DNA of 64,000 nucleotides. It comes from CAVRXT01 sp963725655 (lineage in GTDB: Bacteria > Acidobacteriota > Terriglobia > Acidiferrales > UBA7541). Where the stretch lies: NCBI GenBank assembly GCA_963725655.1, contig CAVRYY010000003.1, positions 1,192,180-1,256,179 on the forward strand, read 5' to 3'. The notes under the pieces were generated by a model. That model was given only the letters and a program-made list of their open reading frames with translations, did no database searches and was not told the DNA's origin. Below are positions 8,710-17,828 of the stretch, piece after piece (positions within the stretch are counted from its first letter, which is position 1; each line of letters opens with the position of its first letter). The position numbers and the translations under genes are program-made.

Positions 8710-10143
8710 ATGACCGCTGAACTGCTGCTGCCTGGCATCGAAGAGCGCTCTGCCCTCTGGGCGGAACTCGTTGCCCAAGCCGAGTCTTATCTCCAGAACG
8801 TGGAGTCGCTCCCCGTCGCACCCACTCTCGACCAAGCCGGCCTGCACAAGATTCTCGATACCTTTTCATTCGATGAACCAGGGTCGCGCATCGATGTCCT
8901 CCGCCGCCTCACCGCCGAGTTGAAGCAGCAACAGGTTCACACCCCCCATCCCTGTTACTTCGGTCTATTCAATCCAGCTCCCTCCTTTATGGCAATTCTT
9001 GGCGACTGTGTTACCGCCACGCTGAATCCACAGCTTGCCGCATGGAGTCATAGCCCGCTCGCCGTCGAAACCGAGCGCCGATTGGTCCGCGCATTCGCGG
9101 GAAAATTCGGATTCTCTCAAGAACACGCCGATGGGTGCCTCACCATCGGCGGCGCGGAAGCTAACCTAACGGCTCTGCTATGTGCCCTGACGGAACGATG
9201 GCCGGGGGTCCTTGACGACGGCGTGCAATCTATTCCCGCCAAGCCCGCCTTTTACGCCTCAGCCGAGAGCCATCACTCTTTTTTGAAAGCAGCCCGGACC
9301 GTGGGACTGGGGCGGACCGCCCTCCGAATCGTTCCTGTTACCGACGACCTGCAGATGGACATTGACGCGCTGCACACGATGATCGAGCAGGATCGCGGGC
9401 TTGGATACGAACCGTTTCTGGTAATTGGCACCGCAGGGTCAACAAGTGCGGGAGTCGTTGACCCGCTGGTCGCCATTGGTAACGTGGCCCGCGCCAATCG
9501 TCTCTGGTTCCACGTCGATGCTGCCTGGGGTGGAGCGGCTGTTCTTGTGCCGGAACTGCGGCCGGTCCTGGCGGGAATCGAGACCGCCGATTCGATTACG
9601 TTCGATCCCCACAAGTGGATGTCGATGCCCATGGGGACGGGCATGTTTCTGACGCGGCATAGCGACGTCCTCAGCCGAGTCTTCTCGGTCAGCACTGCGT
9701 ACATGCCCAAAGAAGCAGAACGCCTCGCCGTCGTCGATCCTTACGTGCACACCCTGCAGTGGTCCAGACGATTCGTAGGTCTCAAATTATTTATGACCCT
9801 GGCGACCACTGGATGGGAAGGCTACGCCCGTATCCTCCGCCACCAATCGGAACTGGGAGATCTCTTGCGCGATCGGCTCACCGCGGGCGGCTGGACTATC
9901 GTCAACCGCACGAAACTACCCGTCGTGTGCTTCACCCCGTCGAACCGAGAGTGGGATATGGCGATGCATCAACGCGCTAGCGATGCCGTAGCGAAGTCCG
10001 GCCGTGCCTGGATTTCAACCGTCCTGCTCGACCACAAAACACCGGCCTTGCGAGCGTGCATTACCAACTACCGAACTGAGCCGGAACACATCGAAACTCT
10101 GGTCAAACTTCTCTCCGATGTTCGTTCAGGAAGCAATACGTGA
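8710..10143 (+). CDS. PLP-dependent group II amino-acid decarboxylase
   Basis: This is a pyridoxal-phosphate enzyme of the aromatic-amino-acid/glutamate decarboxylase fold, 477 residues, full length. Visible are GGAEAN (cofactor phosphate region), the SHHSF stacking His, the Asp in HVDAAWGG that pairs with the pyridine nitrogen, and the Schiff-base Lys302 in FDPHKW. A purine-rich ribosome site (AGGAAGGA) precedes the ATG. The amino acid substrate cannot be assigned. Group II members include DOPA/tryptophan, histidine, glutamate and aspartate decarboxylases and some sphingosine-phosphate-lyase-like enzymes. It overlaps the next gene by four bases. Confidence 0.9.
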   Translation: MTAELLLPGIEERSALWAELVAQAESYLQNVESLPVAPTLDQAGLHKILDTFSFDEPGSRIDVLRRLTAELKQQQVHTPHPCYFGLFNPAPSFMAILGDCVTATLNPQLAAWSHSPLAVETERRLVRAFAGKFGFSQEHADGCLTIGGAEANLTALLCALTERWPGVLDDGVQSIPAKPAFYASAESHHSFLKAARTVGLGRTALRIVPVTDDLQMDIDALHTMIEQDRGLGYEPFLVIGTAGSTSAGVVDPLVAIGNVARANRLWFHVDAAWGGAAVLVPELRPVLAGIETADSITFDPHKWMSMPMGTGMFLTRHSDVLSRVFSVSTAYMPKEAERLAVVDPYVHTLQWSRRFVGLKLFMTLATTGWEGYARILRHQSELGDLLRDRLTAGGWTIVNRTKLPVVCFTPSNREWDMAMHQRASDAVAKSGRAWISTVLLDHKTPALRACITNYRTEPEHIETLVKLLSDVRSGSNT

Positions 10144-10559
10144 AAGCGCCCATTCTTTACCGAATCTCTTCTGTTCTTCTGCTGTTATTCGCTGCCGGAC
10201 ATACGTTTGGCTTTCGCCAGAACAATCCGGAGTGGGGAGCGGACGCGGTTCTCGGGTTAATGCGCTCCGTTCACTTTGACGCGCAAGGGTTTACCCGCAC
10301 TTATTGGGACTTCTTCAGCGCGTTTGGTCTTTTTTTCTCGGTGTTTCTCTTGTTCGCGGCGGTAGTAGCGTGGCTGCTGGGCGGACTTCCGGCAGAGAGT
10401 TTGACACGGGTGCGAAGCATTGCGTGGGCGCTCGCCATTTGCTTTGTAGCAGTCACCGTGTTGAGTTGGAGATACGCCTTCACCACTCCCATCGTTTTCT
10501 CGGCCCTGATCACAGTGTGTTTGATTGCGGCCGCGTGGCTCTCGGCGAAGACCAGCTGA
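10140..10559 (+). CDS. Small four-helix membrane protein, coupled to the decarboxylase
   Basis: I do not recognise a function. The 139 residues hold about four hydrophobic segments (ISSVLLLLFAAGHTFGF, FFSAFGLFFSVFLLFAAVV, IAWALAICFVAVTVL, FSALITVCLIAAAWL), an inner-membrane topology like small LIC_13387-type proteins. The GTG start overlaps the decarboxylase stop (GTGA, 10140-10143), so the two are translationally coupled. That makes a role in handling the decarboxylase substrate or product possible but unproven. Confidence 0.8.
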   Translation: MKAPILYRISSVLLLLFAAGHTFGFRQNNPEWGADAVLGLMRSVHFDAQGFTRTYWDFFSAFGLFFSVFLLFAAVVAWLLGGLPAESLTRVRSIAWALAICFVAVTVLSWRYAFTTPIVFSALITVCLIAAAWLSAKTS

Positions 10560-10727
10560 ACCTGCATTGGGAAAGCGCCAGGTCCTCCCACCCGTCGATA
10601 GCGGGTAAGCGAGCTGATGACTTCCGGGTTACCCGTCAATCGCCCTCGATCACGGGCAAGGTGCCGGGCGTGATGCAGGCAGGTCCCTGGATACCCCCGT
10701 TCGAGAAGCGCGCGCGAATCTGGGCTG

Positions 10728-11909
10728 TCAGACCATTACAGCTTGAACCGGACGGCGCGGGCTGGCGTGGGCTGACAGCTTGGGGTAGCCCATATAGAAA
10801 ACAAAAGTGGGCTGCCATGTGGGATCCGTGGTGATTTCGTTGAGCAGCGTAGTGCGAGAGGCCGGTCTGCCCTGCGCCCGCTCATGGTCCACCATTTCCA
10901 CGGCCTCATTACAGGGGCGCGCGGCAAGTCCGCGCGCAGTGGCGAAGAGATGCGCGCGCTGCCAGATTCGGCCTGCCTGCAAGCACTGTTCTTGGGAATA
11001 TCGGTCGCGCACGGCGATGAATCCGATCAGCGGCGCGCTGAGCACCAGTTTCGAATAGCCATCGGCGGTGTTGCGGGACGCAGCCCAGCGGAGCATCCGC
11101 GCGGACATCATCTTGGCAATCGCAGTCGTTATAGGAGGCAAGCCGAATGCATCAACCGTGAGGCCATCGCGGTATTTCTGGACGGAACTCCATTGCGTGC
11201 GGATCCAACGTTCGCTGCCATGCTGGACATCCGGATCGGAATAGATTTCTGTACTTGCTGCAGAACTAATTTCGGCGATCTTTTTTCGATCAGCTGGGGT
11301 GGTGAAAAGGAATAGTTTTACATCCGGATAATCGCCTGGGAGACGCCTGAGGGCGTCTATAAAATCAGGCGAGATCGCCTTGCCGGGATCGTAAGGACCA
11401 CGATTTGTGTGGCGCCGCGGGATGGCACTGTAGAGCTCGCTTTCTTCGCGTTTCCCAGATGCGAGATTCACGCGGGCCACGAGTTGTGGTTTGGGTTCGG
11501 CGGGAATCGGGCCAAGTTTCCCCGGAAGCAGCGCCGCCGCGGCCGAGTATCCGTTGGCGGGAGCGGCCAGCATAAGATTCTCCAGAGCGCAACCCATTCC
11601 GATATGCTCTTCGCGCAGATAAGGATCGAGCCCGCCGACGTTCCTCTGGGTGTCGATGTGCAGCTCGATGGAAGAATCACCGATCTTGAAAAGCCAGGGC
11701 TGCGTGTTATGGGGGCTAGCGGCCAGAATCGCGGCGCGCACCAGCGCGAGCGGACCATCGTTTTCGGTGTCGCGCCAGTCCTTCCACGGCTCGTAAGCCG
11801 GCCCTTCACCGACGCTGAAGGTTCCTTGGTCAAAGGCGCGCCAGACGCCCCCGCCCACGACGGCGACGGTTACAAGTCCTGCGCCTCTTAAAAAGGATCT
11901 CCGTCGCAC
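10728..11909 (-). CDS. Tat-exported Acg-type FMN-binding nitroreductase-like protein
   Basis: The 393 residues start with a twin-arginine signal (RRRSFLRG then a hydrophobic stretch GLVTVAVVGGGV), so a folded, cofactor-loaded protein is probably exported. The mature part is a double-length nitroreductase of the Acg family (ASPHNTQPWLF, GCALENLMLAA, RRHTNRGPYD, then a second half with AGRIWQRAHLFATARGL). The Acg family of actinobacteria has been described as an FMN-storage or hypoxia-linked protein that lacks normal reductase activity. Function here is inference. It faces the membrane-protein gene convergently, with about 170 bases between. Confidence 0.85.
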   Translation of the reverse strand: MRRRSFLRGAGLVTVAVVGGGVWRAFDQGTFSVGEGPAYEPWKDWRDTENDGPLALVRAAILAASPHNTQPWLFKIGDSSIELHIDTQRNVGGLDPYLREEHIGMGCALENLMLAAPANGYSAAAALLPGKLGPIPAEPKPQLVARVNLASGKREESELYSAIPRRHTNRGPYDPGKAISPDFIDALRRLPGDYPDVKLFLFTTPADRKKIAEISSAASTEIYSDPDVQHGSERWIRTQWSSVQKYRDGLTVDAFGLPPITTAIAKMMSARMLRWAASRNTADGYSKLVLSAPLIGFIAVRDRYSQEQCLQAGRIWQRAHLFATARGLAARPCNEAVEMVDHERAQGRPASRTTLLNEITTDPTWQPTFVFYMGYPKLSAHASPRRPVQAVMV

Positions 11910-12271
11910 GCGGCGCCTCCACAGACGTTTAGGTGTCGCAGTCTACTGACCTGATACGCTCGGGATTAATGAAAAGTTTCGTTCCGCGCGGTCCTACATC
12001 GAAAAGCTTACACCCCCGCTTGCGGCGCAATCCGCGCGGTCCACCTTCCTTCCGGATCGCGAGCTAACCGGAAACTGATCCACTACCCACCCGTCCATCG
12101 TCTTGCTTCATGCTACCCGGCGTGCTAGTCTGCGCCAGACTCGGATTCAATTGAGCGGCGGCCGCGCATGCCCGTTTTTCGGTGGCTGCGGCATGAAATT
12201 TACGCTCATTCCGAATGGCCCGAAAGCCTGCCGCGTGTTAAGCGCGGACGCAAGCCAGGAAGAGGAAGTGA
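11910..12271. other. Intergenic region between the Acg-type gene and the microcompartment genes
   Basis: I see no gene in these 362 bases. The left part should carry the promoter of the minus-strand Acg-type gene. The right part is the leader of the BMC shell gene, with a purine-rich ribosome site (AAGAGGAAG) close to its ATG at 12272. Confidence 0.6.
12103..12131 (+). promoter_or_regulatory. Candidate promoter of the microcompartment locus
   Basis: TTGCTT (12103-12108), 17 bases, TAGTCT (12126-12131). The boxes are weak, but the spacing is right and the position is the only plausible one ahead of the BMC-H gene. Confidence 0.35.
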
Positions 12272-12571
12272 ATGTCTGAGGAAGCTCTGGGAATGATCGA
12301 GACCAAGGGTTTGATCGGCTCGATCGAAGCTGCCGATGCCATGGTCAAGTCGGCGAACGTCACATTAGTCGGCAAGGAATACATCGGTTCCGGTTACGTC
12401 ACCGTCACCGTCCGTGGGGACGTGGGCGCTGTGAAAGCGGCCACCGATGCGGGAGCGGCAGCGGCGCGCCGCGTCGGCGAGCTCATTTCCGTTCATGTGA
12501 TCCCGCGCCCGCACGAGAATATCGAAGCGATTCTGCCGGGTGCGCGCGAATCGTCGGCGGGCAAGCGCTAA
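12272..12571 (+). CDS. Bacterial microcompartment shell protein, BMC-H (hexamer type)
   Basis: A single BMC domain of 99 residues, the canonical size of hexamer shell tiles (PduA/EutM/CcmK type). Visible signatures are EALGMIETKGLIGSIEAADAM at the N-terminus, the pore-loop segment KEYIGSGYVTVTVRGDVGAV, and the end VISVHVIPRPHENIE-like strand (LISVHVIPRPHENIE). Six copies would form a tile of a protein shell around enzymes that make a toxic or volatile intermediate. It sits 33 bases before an aldehyde dehydrogenase. No BMC-P pentamer or BMC-T gene is in the window, so a full shell needs genes elsewhere. Confidence 0.95.
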   Translation: MSEEALGMIETKGLIGSIEAADAMVKSANVTLVGKEYIGSGYVTVTVRGDVGAVKAATDAGAAAARRVGELISVHVIPRPHENIEAILPGARESSAGKR

Positions 12572-12604
12572 AGCGAGCCGCATTCGCGATGGACGGCGCC
12601 GCAC

Positions 12605-14644
12605 TTGGACCGGACGCAGCCATTCCAAAATCGGTCCTTATTGCCGGGGTTGAACGGATTGAGTCTTCGTGACCGCGATTTAATTTCCATCCAGGACGCG
12701 CGCGAGAGCGTCGAGCGCGCGGCACAAGCCCAGAAAAAATTTGCGTCGTTTTCTCAAGTGCAGGTGGATGCCGTAGTAGAGGCATGCGCGGAAGCGGCCG
12801 CCAGCGCCGCCGAATCACTGGCGCGCCTGGCGGTCGAGGAAACCGGCTACGGCAACGTTCCCGACAAGATTGTGAAGAACCGCCTCGCCGCGGTCGAGGT
12901 TTATCGCGCCATTCGCGGTATGAAGACCGTCGGAATCGTCCGCGAAGACTCCGAGCGCGAAATTCTGGAAGTGGCCGAGCCCGTAGGCGTGGTCGCTGCG
13001 ATCATTCCCTCCACCAATCCCACTTCCACTGCCATTTACAAAACCCTGATCGCCCTGAAATCACGCAATGCCATCGTGCTCAGCCCGCATCCCTCCGCTG
13101 CGCGCTGCATCTGCGAAGCCGCCGCGGTGCTGGAACGCGCGGCGCGAAAAGCAGGAGCGCCCGACGGCATTATCGTTTGTCTGCAAAATCCCACCCTGCA
13201 GGGAACCCAGGAACTGATGCGCCAGCGCGGTGTGGGCGTGATCCTGGCCACCGGCGGCACCGGCCTGGTTCGCGCCGCCTACAGTTCCGGCAAGCCCGCG
13301 TACGGTGTGGGCCCCGGCAACGTTCCGGCGTTTATCGAGCGCACCGCTGACGTGCCCAAAGCGATCGCCGATATTTTCGCGGGCAAGACGTTTGACTACG
13401 GCACCATCTGTTCGTCTGAGCAGGCCATTGTGGTCGAGGAGCCCATCAGAGATTTGGCGATCGCCGAATGCACTCGCCAAGGCGCGCACTGGCTCTCCGC
13501 CGACGAAATTCGCCGCCTCGGCGCGGTGGTAATCCTTCCGGGCACTTCCGCGCCCAATACGAAAATCGTGGGCCGCCCCGCCACTTTGGTCGCCGAAATC
13601 GCCGGTATCAATGTCCCGCCAACCACGCGCGTGCTCATCGCTCGGCTTGAAACCGTCGGCCGCGATGTTCCGCTCTCCGCCGAAAAACTCTCCCCCATTC
13701 TCGCCTTTTATTCCGTCCCGGATCTGGCCACCGGCATCGAGCGTTGCCGCCAACTTCTGCAGTTCGGTGGCCTGGGCCACACCGCTTCCATCCATTCGCA
13801 GAACGATGCCGCCATCCGCGAATACGGTCTGGCCATGCCTGCGTTCCGTGTGTGCGTGAACACCGCCTCGGTGCACGGCTCGATCGGCTACTCCACGAAT
13901 CTGTCTCCCGCGATGACTCTCGGCTGTGGCGCCCCCGGAGGCAACATCACCTCCGACAATATCGGCCCACAGCATCTGATGAACATCAAGCGCATTGCCT
14001 GGGAGTCTCGCGGCGTCGAACACCGCACCATTCCCGCGGATCAGCGCATGGCCGCTGCTGCGCCGGCCGTTCAAACCGCGCCGGAAAGGGCTTCCGCCGC
14101 GAACGCCAGTGCAAATCCTACCGTCATCCCCGATCGCCGCTTGATCGCCAATATCGTCGAGAAAGTTCTTGGCGCCAGGGGAATCCCGCGAGGTGCGGCG
14201 GCGTCAGCCAGGCCCACCGGTTCGCCGGCTACCGAAAGGCCCAGCGCCGCGGAGGTGGCGACCTCTGCCGTCAGCGCCATTTTCGACCGCCTATCTCCCA
14301 GCCATCCGGCAGCCCCCGCGTCCAACGCGCCGGCTGCGGCAACTGGTGCCAAGGATGCCGCGGCAAATGCCGCCGCATCCACGAGCAGCGGCGCGGGAAA
14401 GCCCGCAATCGAAGTTACACCCGCGGCTACGCGCCCGGCCGGACCCGCGCCGGCTCCAGCCCTCAAGGTGCCCGATTTCGTCAGCGAAAACGACGTCCGC
14501 ATGGCCATCACCCGCAGCGAAAAAATCTTCATCAGCACCCAAACGATCGTCACGCCTTCCGCGCGCGACCTAGCGTCCACCCACGAAGTATTCGTTGAGA
14601 CCGCCAGCACCCCCAGCGCCCGGCCTCGACCCTTCCGGGATTGA
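12605..14644 (+). CDS. CoA-acylating aldehyde dehydrogenase (PduP/EutE-like) with long C-terminal extension
   Basis: The first ~475 residues form an acylating aldehyde dehydrogenase that converts an aldehyde plus CoA and NAD+ to acyl-CoA. Features are IPSTNPTSTAIYKTL, ATGGTGLVRAAYSSG, the NAD-site YGVGPGNVPAF, and catalytic Cys269 in YGTICSSEQ. The end is GCGAPGGNITSDNIGPQHLMNIKR. The extra ~200 residues hold an amphipathic helix (about 511-524, LIANIVEKVLGARG) like known encapsulation peptides. A long Ala/Pro-rich linker follows, then a conserved-looking module at about 621-665 (FVSENDVRMAI, TIVTPSARDLAS). That last module resembles segments in other microcompartment proteins. The TTG start at 12605 is uncertain; a TTG at 12659 would remove 18 residues. 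Confidence 0.9.
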   Translation: MDRTQPFQNRSLLPGLNGLSLRDRDLISIQDARESVERAAQAQKKFASFSQVQVDAVVEACAEAAASAAESLARLAVEETGYGNVPDKIVKNRLAAVEVYRAIRGMKTVGIVREDSEREILEVAEPVGVVAAIIPSTNPTSTAIYKTLIALKSRNAIVLSPHPSAARCICEAAAVLERAARKAGAPDGIIVCLQNPTLQGTQELMRQRGVGVILATGGTGLVRAAYSSGKPAYGVGPGNVPAFIERTADVPKAIADIFAGKTFDYGTICSSEQAIVVEEPIRDLAIAECTRQGAHWLSADEIRRLGAVVILPGTSAPNTKIVGRPATLVAEIAGINVPPTTRVLIARLETVGRDVPLSAEKLSPILAFYSVPDLATGIERCRQLLQFGGLGHTASIHSQNDAAIREYGLAMPAFRVCVNTASVHGSIGYSTNLSPAMTLGCGAPGGNITSDNIGPQHLMNIKRIAWESRGVEHRTIPADQRMAAAAPAVQTAPERASAANASANPTVIPDRRLIANIVEKVLGARGIPRGAAASARPTGSPATERPSAAEVATSAVSAIFDRLSPSHPAAPASNAPAAATGAKDAAANAAASTSSGAGKPAIEVTPAATRPAGPAPAPALKVPDFVSENDVRMAITRSEKIFISTQTIVTPSARDLASTHEVFVETASTPSARPRPFRD

Positions 14645-14722
14645 TGGATTCGGCAGCCGTGGCTCCCATTCTCGATCCCACTCGCTCGCTCCCGCATCTA
14701 ACCCCGGGAAGGGAATCGCACC

Positions 14723-17059
14723 GTGCGCAACGCTGAAGCGGCTCGCTACGCTCGCTGGGCCGCCACCATCTCCATCCTGATCGTCACGCTAACCGCCGGC
14801 GTGTACATCCGCCGCGCGTGGCGCGCCTCGCATACCGGCAAAGAAACGCCGGAACCCATTCCAGACTCGGTGCAGCAGCGCTCCGCTGTATTTACCCATT
14901 CCAAAGTGGAGATGAACAAAACCATCTACACCATTCGCGCTTCCCAAGCGACCGAATTCAAGGAACAGAACCGCAGCCTGCTGCAGGACGTATGGATCAC
15001 CATCTACGGCAAAGAGGGCGCCCGCGACGACAACATTCACACCCGCGAATGCAGCTACGAACCCAACACCGGGAACATCCGCTGCCAGGGCGCGGTACAG
15101 ATCGATTTGGAAAGCGCCGAACAAGCCAAGGAACCCGGCCACCCGCACATGATGCATGTGAAGACCCAGGATTTTTCGTTCGACGAGAAAACCGGAGATG
15201 CGCGTTCCGATCAGCCGGTGGAAATTCAGTTTCCCGGCGGAAATGGGCACGGCCGCGGGATCACTTACAACGCGGGCGGCACCGATCTCCGGCTCGAACA
15301 CGACGTCCAGTTTCAGATGGGCTCGCCCAGCGACCCGAGCGCCCCGGTCACAACTTTTGCCGGCAGCGCGCTGGATTTCCGCCGTGGCGATTCCACCGCG
15401 CAATTGTTCGGGCCGGTCCGCGTCACGCAATCCGGACGCGTGCTCACTTCCGGATTGCTCACCTTGCAGCTCGATGCCCAGATGCGCGCGCGCCACGTGC
15501 GCGCCTCCGACCACCCCGCGCTGCGTGCCACCGATCCCCAAGGGGATTCCGCGGGCGCAATGGAAGTTTCCTCCGATGCGATGGACGCCGATCTCGATTC
15601 CGCCGGCTGGGCGCAGCAAGCCGAATTCTCCGGAAATGTGCGCGCCCACCGCCGCAGTGCCAAAGAAAACGACAATTTCAGCGCCCAGCAAGCGATTCTG
15701 GCGATGCAGCCGCGCGACAACCTACTTCGTTCGGTCACCGCCAATGGCGGCGTGCACGTCGATATGCGCAGTGACACCCCCACCGGGCCGCAATCGCGCA
15801 CCTTGGACACCGCCTCGCTGCGCCTCGATTTTCATTCCACCCCGGGTCCCGATTCCCACAGCCAAATCAGCGCTGCCGAAACCCTGGCGCCCGGCACCAT
15901 CGATCTGAATTCTACGGGCGACCACACCCAGGTTCACGCTGCGAAATTCAACGCGCACTTCAACGCCGACGGGCAGTTCGATTGGCTCGAGGGGCATTCC
16001 GGAGCCGAGATCAATCGCCAGCTCAAATCGGATCCACCGCAAAAAATTACCGCGCGAGACCTGGCCGTTACCTTCGGAAAAGAGGGTGGCTGGTCCAATT
16101 TGAAGCTGGATCGCGATGTACATTTCCGCCAGGCGGACCGCACCGCGGAGTGCGATCGCGCCACCATCGCCCGCGTCACCAACATTATCCATCTCGATGG
16201 CTCGCCCGCCATGGCCGACGCATCCGCTCGCACCACCGCCGGCGTGATCGAGATCAATCAAGCCACCAACGATATCCACGCGGAGTCCTCGGTATTCACC
16301 ACCTACCGAAGTTCGACCCCGGACAAAGCGCCCGACATGGGCGCCGGAATCGCACACATCTCTTCCGACTCGCTGGCAGGCAACGGCGCAAGCGGCCATT
16401 TACTCTATTCCGGCCACGCCCGTTACTGGCAAGGTGATACGGCGCTCAACGCCGACGTGATTGAAATTACCCGCGCCCAGAATCGCATCGACGCCCGGGG
16501 AAGCGTGGTCGCCGCGCTGCCCCAACTGCCCGGACCGAGCCTTCCCGGAACTAGCACCAGCACCAAGCCCACCCGGCCGGTAATCTGGGATGTCCGCGCG
16601 CCCGTCTTGCACTTCTGGAATGACACCGGGAAAGGCCTGCTCGAAGGCGGTGTGAACGCCACCTCGACTCAGGGCGCCTTGCACTCCCAGACTCTGGATC
16701 TCTTTCTCGCTCCCGCCGTGCAGCCCGACGCTGCCGGCAAAGTCCCCAAAATCACGCCCGCCGCCACCGCCGCCAAGCCTGCTGTCATCGCTCCTCAGGG
16801 CCGCCAGCTGGAACGCGCGGTGGCCCAAGGATCAGTAGTGGTGCAGCAAGGCGAACGTCGCGGCATGGCCGATCGGGGCGTATACACTGCGTCCGACGGC
16901 AGCTACGTACTCTCCGGTGGCGATCCCACCATCATCGATGCGGCGAGCGACACCACCACACAGGGCCATTCGTTGACCTTCTATGTGGCCAGTGATACGA
17001 TTTTAATTGACGCCCAAGCTGGTTCAAAAACGTTAACGAAACATAGAGTTGAGAAATGA
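14723..17059 (+). CDS. lptC: LptC-type LPS export protein with extended OstA-like domain
   Basis: A 778-residue inner-membrane-anchored periplasmic protein. Residues 13-32 form one transmembrane helix. The rest is rich in beta-strand patterns of the LptC/OstA (LptA) jellyroll type (for example VEMNKTIYTIRASQATEF and DVWITIYGKEG). It ends with a repeat typical of LptA (GERRGMADRGVYTASDG, YVLSGGDPTIIDA). LptC proper is about 190 residues, so this is a fusion or expansion of LptC with LptA-like repeats. In the cell it would receive LPS from the LptB-driven transporter and pass it across the periplasm. It lies directly upstream of lptB. GTG start after a GGAAGGG site. Confidence 0.85.
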   Translation: MRNAEAARYARWAATISILIVTLTAGVYIRRAWRASHTGKETPEPIPDSVQQRSAVFTHSKVEMNKTIYTIRASQATEFKEQNRSLLQDVWITIYGKEGARDDNIHTRECSYEPNTGNIRCQGAVQIDLESAEQAKEPGHPHMMHVKTQDFSFDEKTGDARSDQPVEIQFPGGNGHGRGITYNAGGTDLRLEHDVQFQMGSPSDPSAPVTTFAGSALDFRRGDSTAQLFGPVRVTQSGRVLTSGLLTLQLDAQMRARHVRASDHPALRATDPQGDSAGAMEVSSDAMDADLDSAGWAQQAEFSGNVRAHRRSAKENDNFSAQQAILAMQPRDNLLRSVTANGGVHVDMRSDTPTGPQSRTLDTASLRLDFHSTPGPDSHSQISAAETLAPGTIDLNSTGDHTQVHAAKFNAHFNADGQFDWLEGHSGAEINRQLKSDPPQKITARDLAVTFGKEGGWSNLKLDRDVHFRQADRTAECDRATIARVTNIIHLDGSPAMADASARTTAGVIEINQATNDIHAESSVFTTYRSSTPDKAPDMGAGIAHISSDSLAGNGASGHLLYSGHARYWQGDTALNADVIEITRAQNRIDARGSVVAALPQLPGPSLPGTSTSTKPTRPVIWDVRAPVLHFWNDTGKGLLEGGVNATSTQGALHSQTLDLFLAPAVQPDAAGKVPKITPAATAAKPAVIAPQGRQLERAVAQGSVVVQQGERRGMADRGVYTASDGSYVLSGGDPTIIDAASDTTTQGHSLTFYVASDTILIDAQAGSKTLTKHRVEK

Positions 17060-17065
17060 AGCAGC

Positions 17066-17791
17066 ATGCTGAAACTCCAGGCCTCTGAGCTCACCAAATC
17101 GTACCGGGGCCGCAAGGTTGTCGATAACGTCAGTTTGGAGATTCAGCAGGGAGAAGTAGTTGGTCTGCTCGGACCGAACGGCGCAGGCAAGACCACAACG
17201 TTCTATATTCTGGTCGGGCTCGCCCGTCCGGACTTCGGCCGCGTCCTCTTGGATGGGGATGACATTACCGACCTCCCGATGTACCTGCGGGCCCGCAGCG
17301 GCATCAGCTACCTTCCACAAGAGCCTTCGGTTTTTCGCAAATTAACGGTTGAAGAGAACCTGCTCGCGATTCTGGAGACCCTGCCCCTGACGTCGGAGCA
17401 GCGCCGTGACCGGGTGGAAGAGTTGTTGGCGCAGATGGGCCTGGAGGGCGTCCGCGCCAGCCGGGCCTACGTATTGTCGGGCGGTGAGCGCCGGCGTCTG
17501 GAAATCGCCCGATCATTGGTGTTGTTGCCGTCGTTTGTGCTGCTGGACGAGCCCTTCTCGGGGATCGACCCCCTCACGGTGGTCGATTTACAAAAGATTA
17601 TTGCTAGTCTGTCCGCAGCGGGTATCGGAGTACTAGTGACCGATCACAACGTACGTGAAACACTAGCAGTGACCAATCGGGCCTATATCATCAACGGAGG
17701 CAAGATCTTCCGGGCCGGCACTCCGGCCGATCTTTCGAGCGATCCGGAGGTACGGCGCGTGTATCTGGGCCAAGGGTTCCGGCTGAACTGA
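17066..17791 (+). CDS. lptB: LPS export ABC transporter ATP-binding protein LptB
   Basis: A 241-residue cytoplasmic ATPase that powers extraction of LPS from the inner membrane with LptF/LptG. Visible are Walker A GPNGAGKTT, the LptB-type signature LSGGERRRLEIARS, Walker B FVLLDEPFSGIDP and the switch His in VTDHNVRETL. It starts 6 bases after lptC and ends 37 bases before rpoN, the order seen in many Gram-negative bacteria. Confidence 0.97.
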   Translation: MLKLQASELTKSYRGRKVVDNVSLEIQQGEVVGLLGPNGAGKTTTFYILVGLARPDFGRVLLDGDDITDLPMYLRARSGISYLPQEPSVFRKLTVEENLLAILETLPLTSEQRRDRVEELLAQMGLEGVRASRAYVLSGGERRRLEIARSLVLLPSFVLLDEPFSGIDPLTVVDLQKIIASLSAAGIGVLVTDHNVRETLAVTNRAYIINGGKIFRAGTPADLSSDPEVRRVYLGQGFRLN

Positions 17792-17828
17792 TTGGCTGTT
17801 ATGGTCGAATAGTACCTGTGAATCGCCT

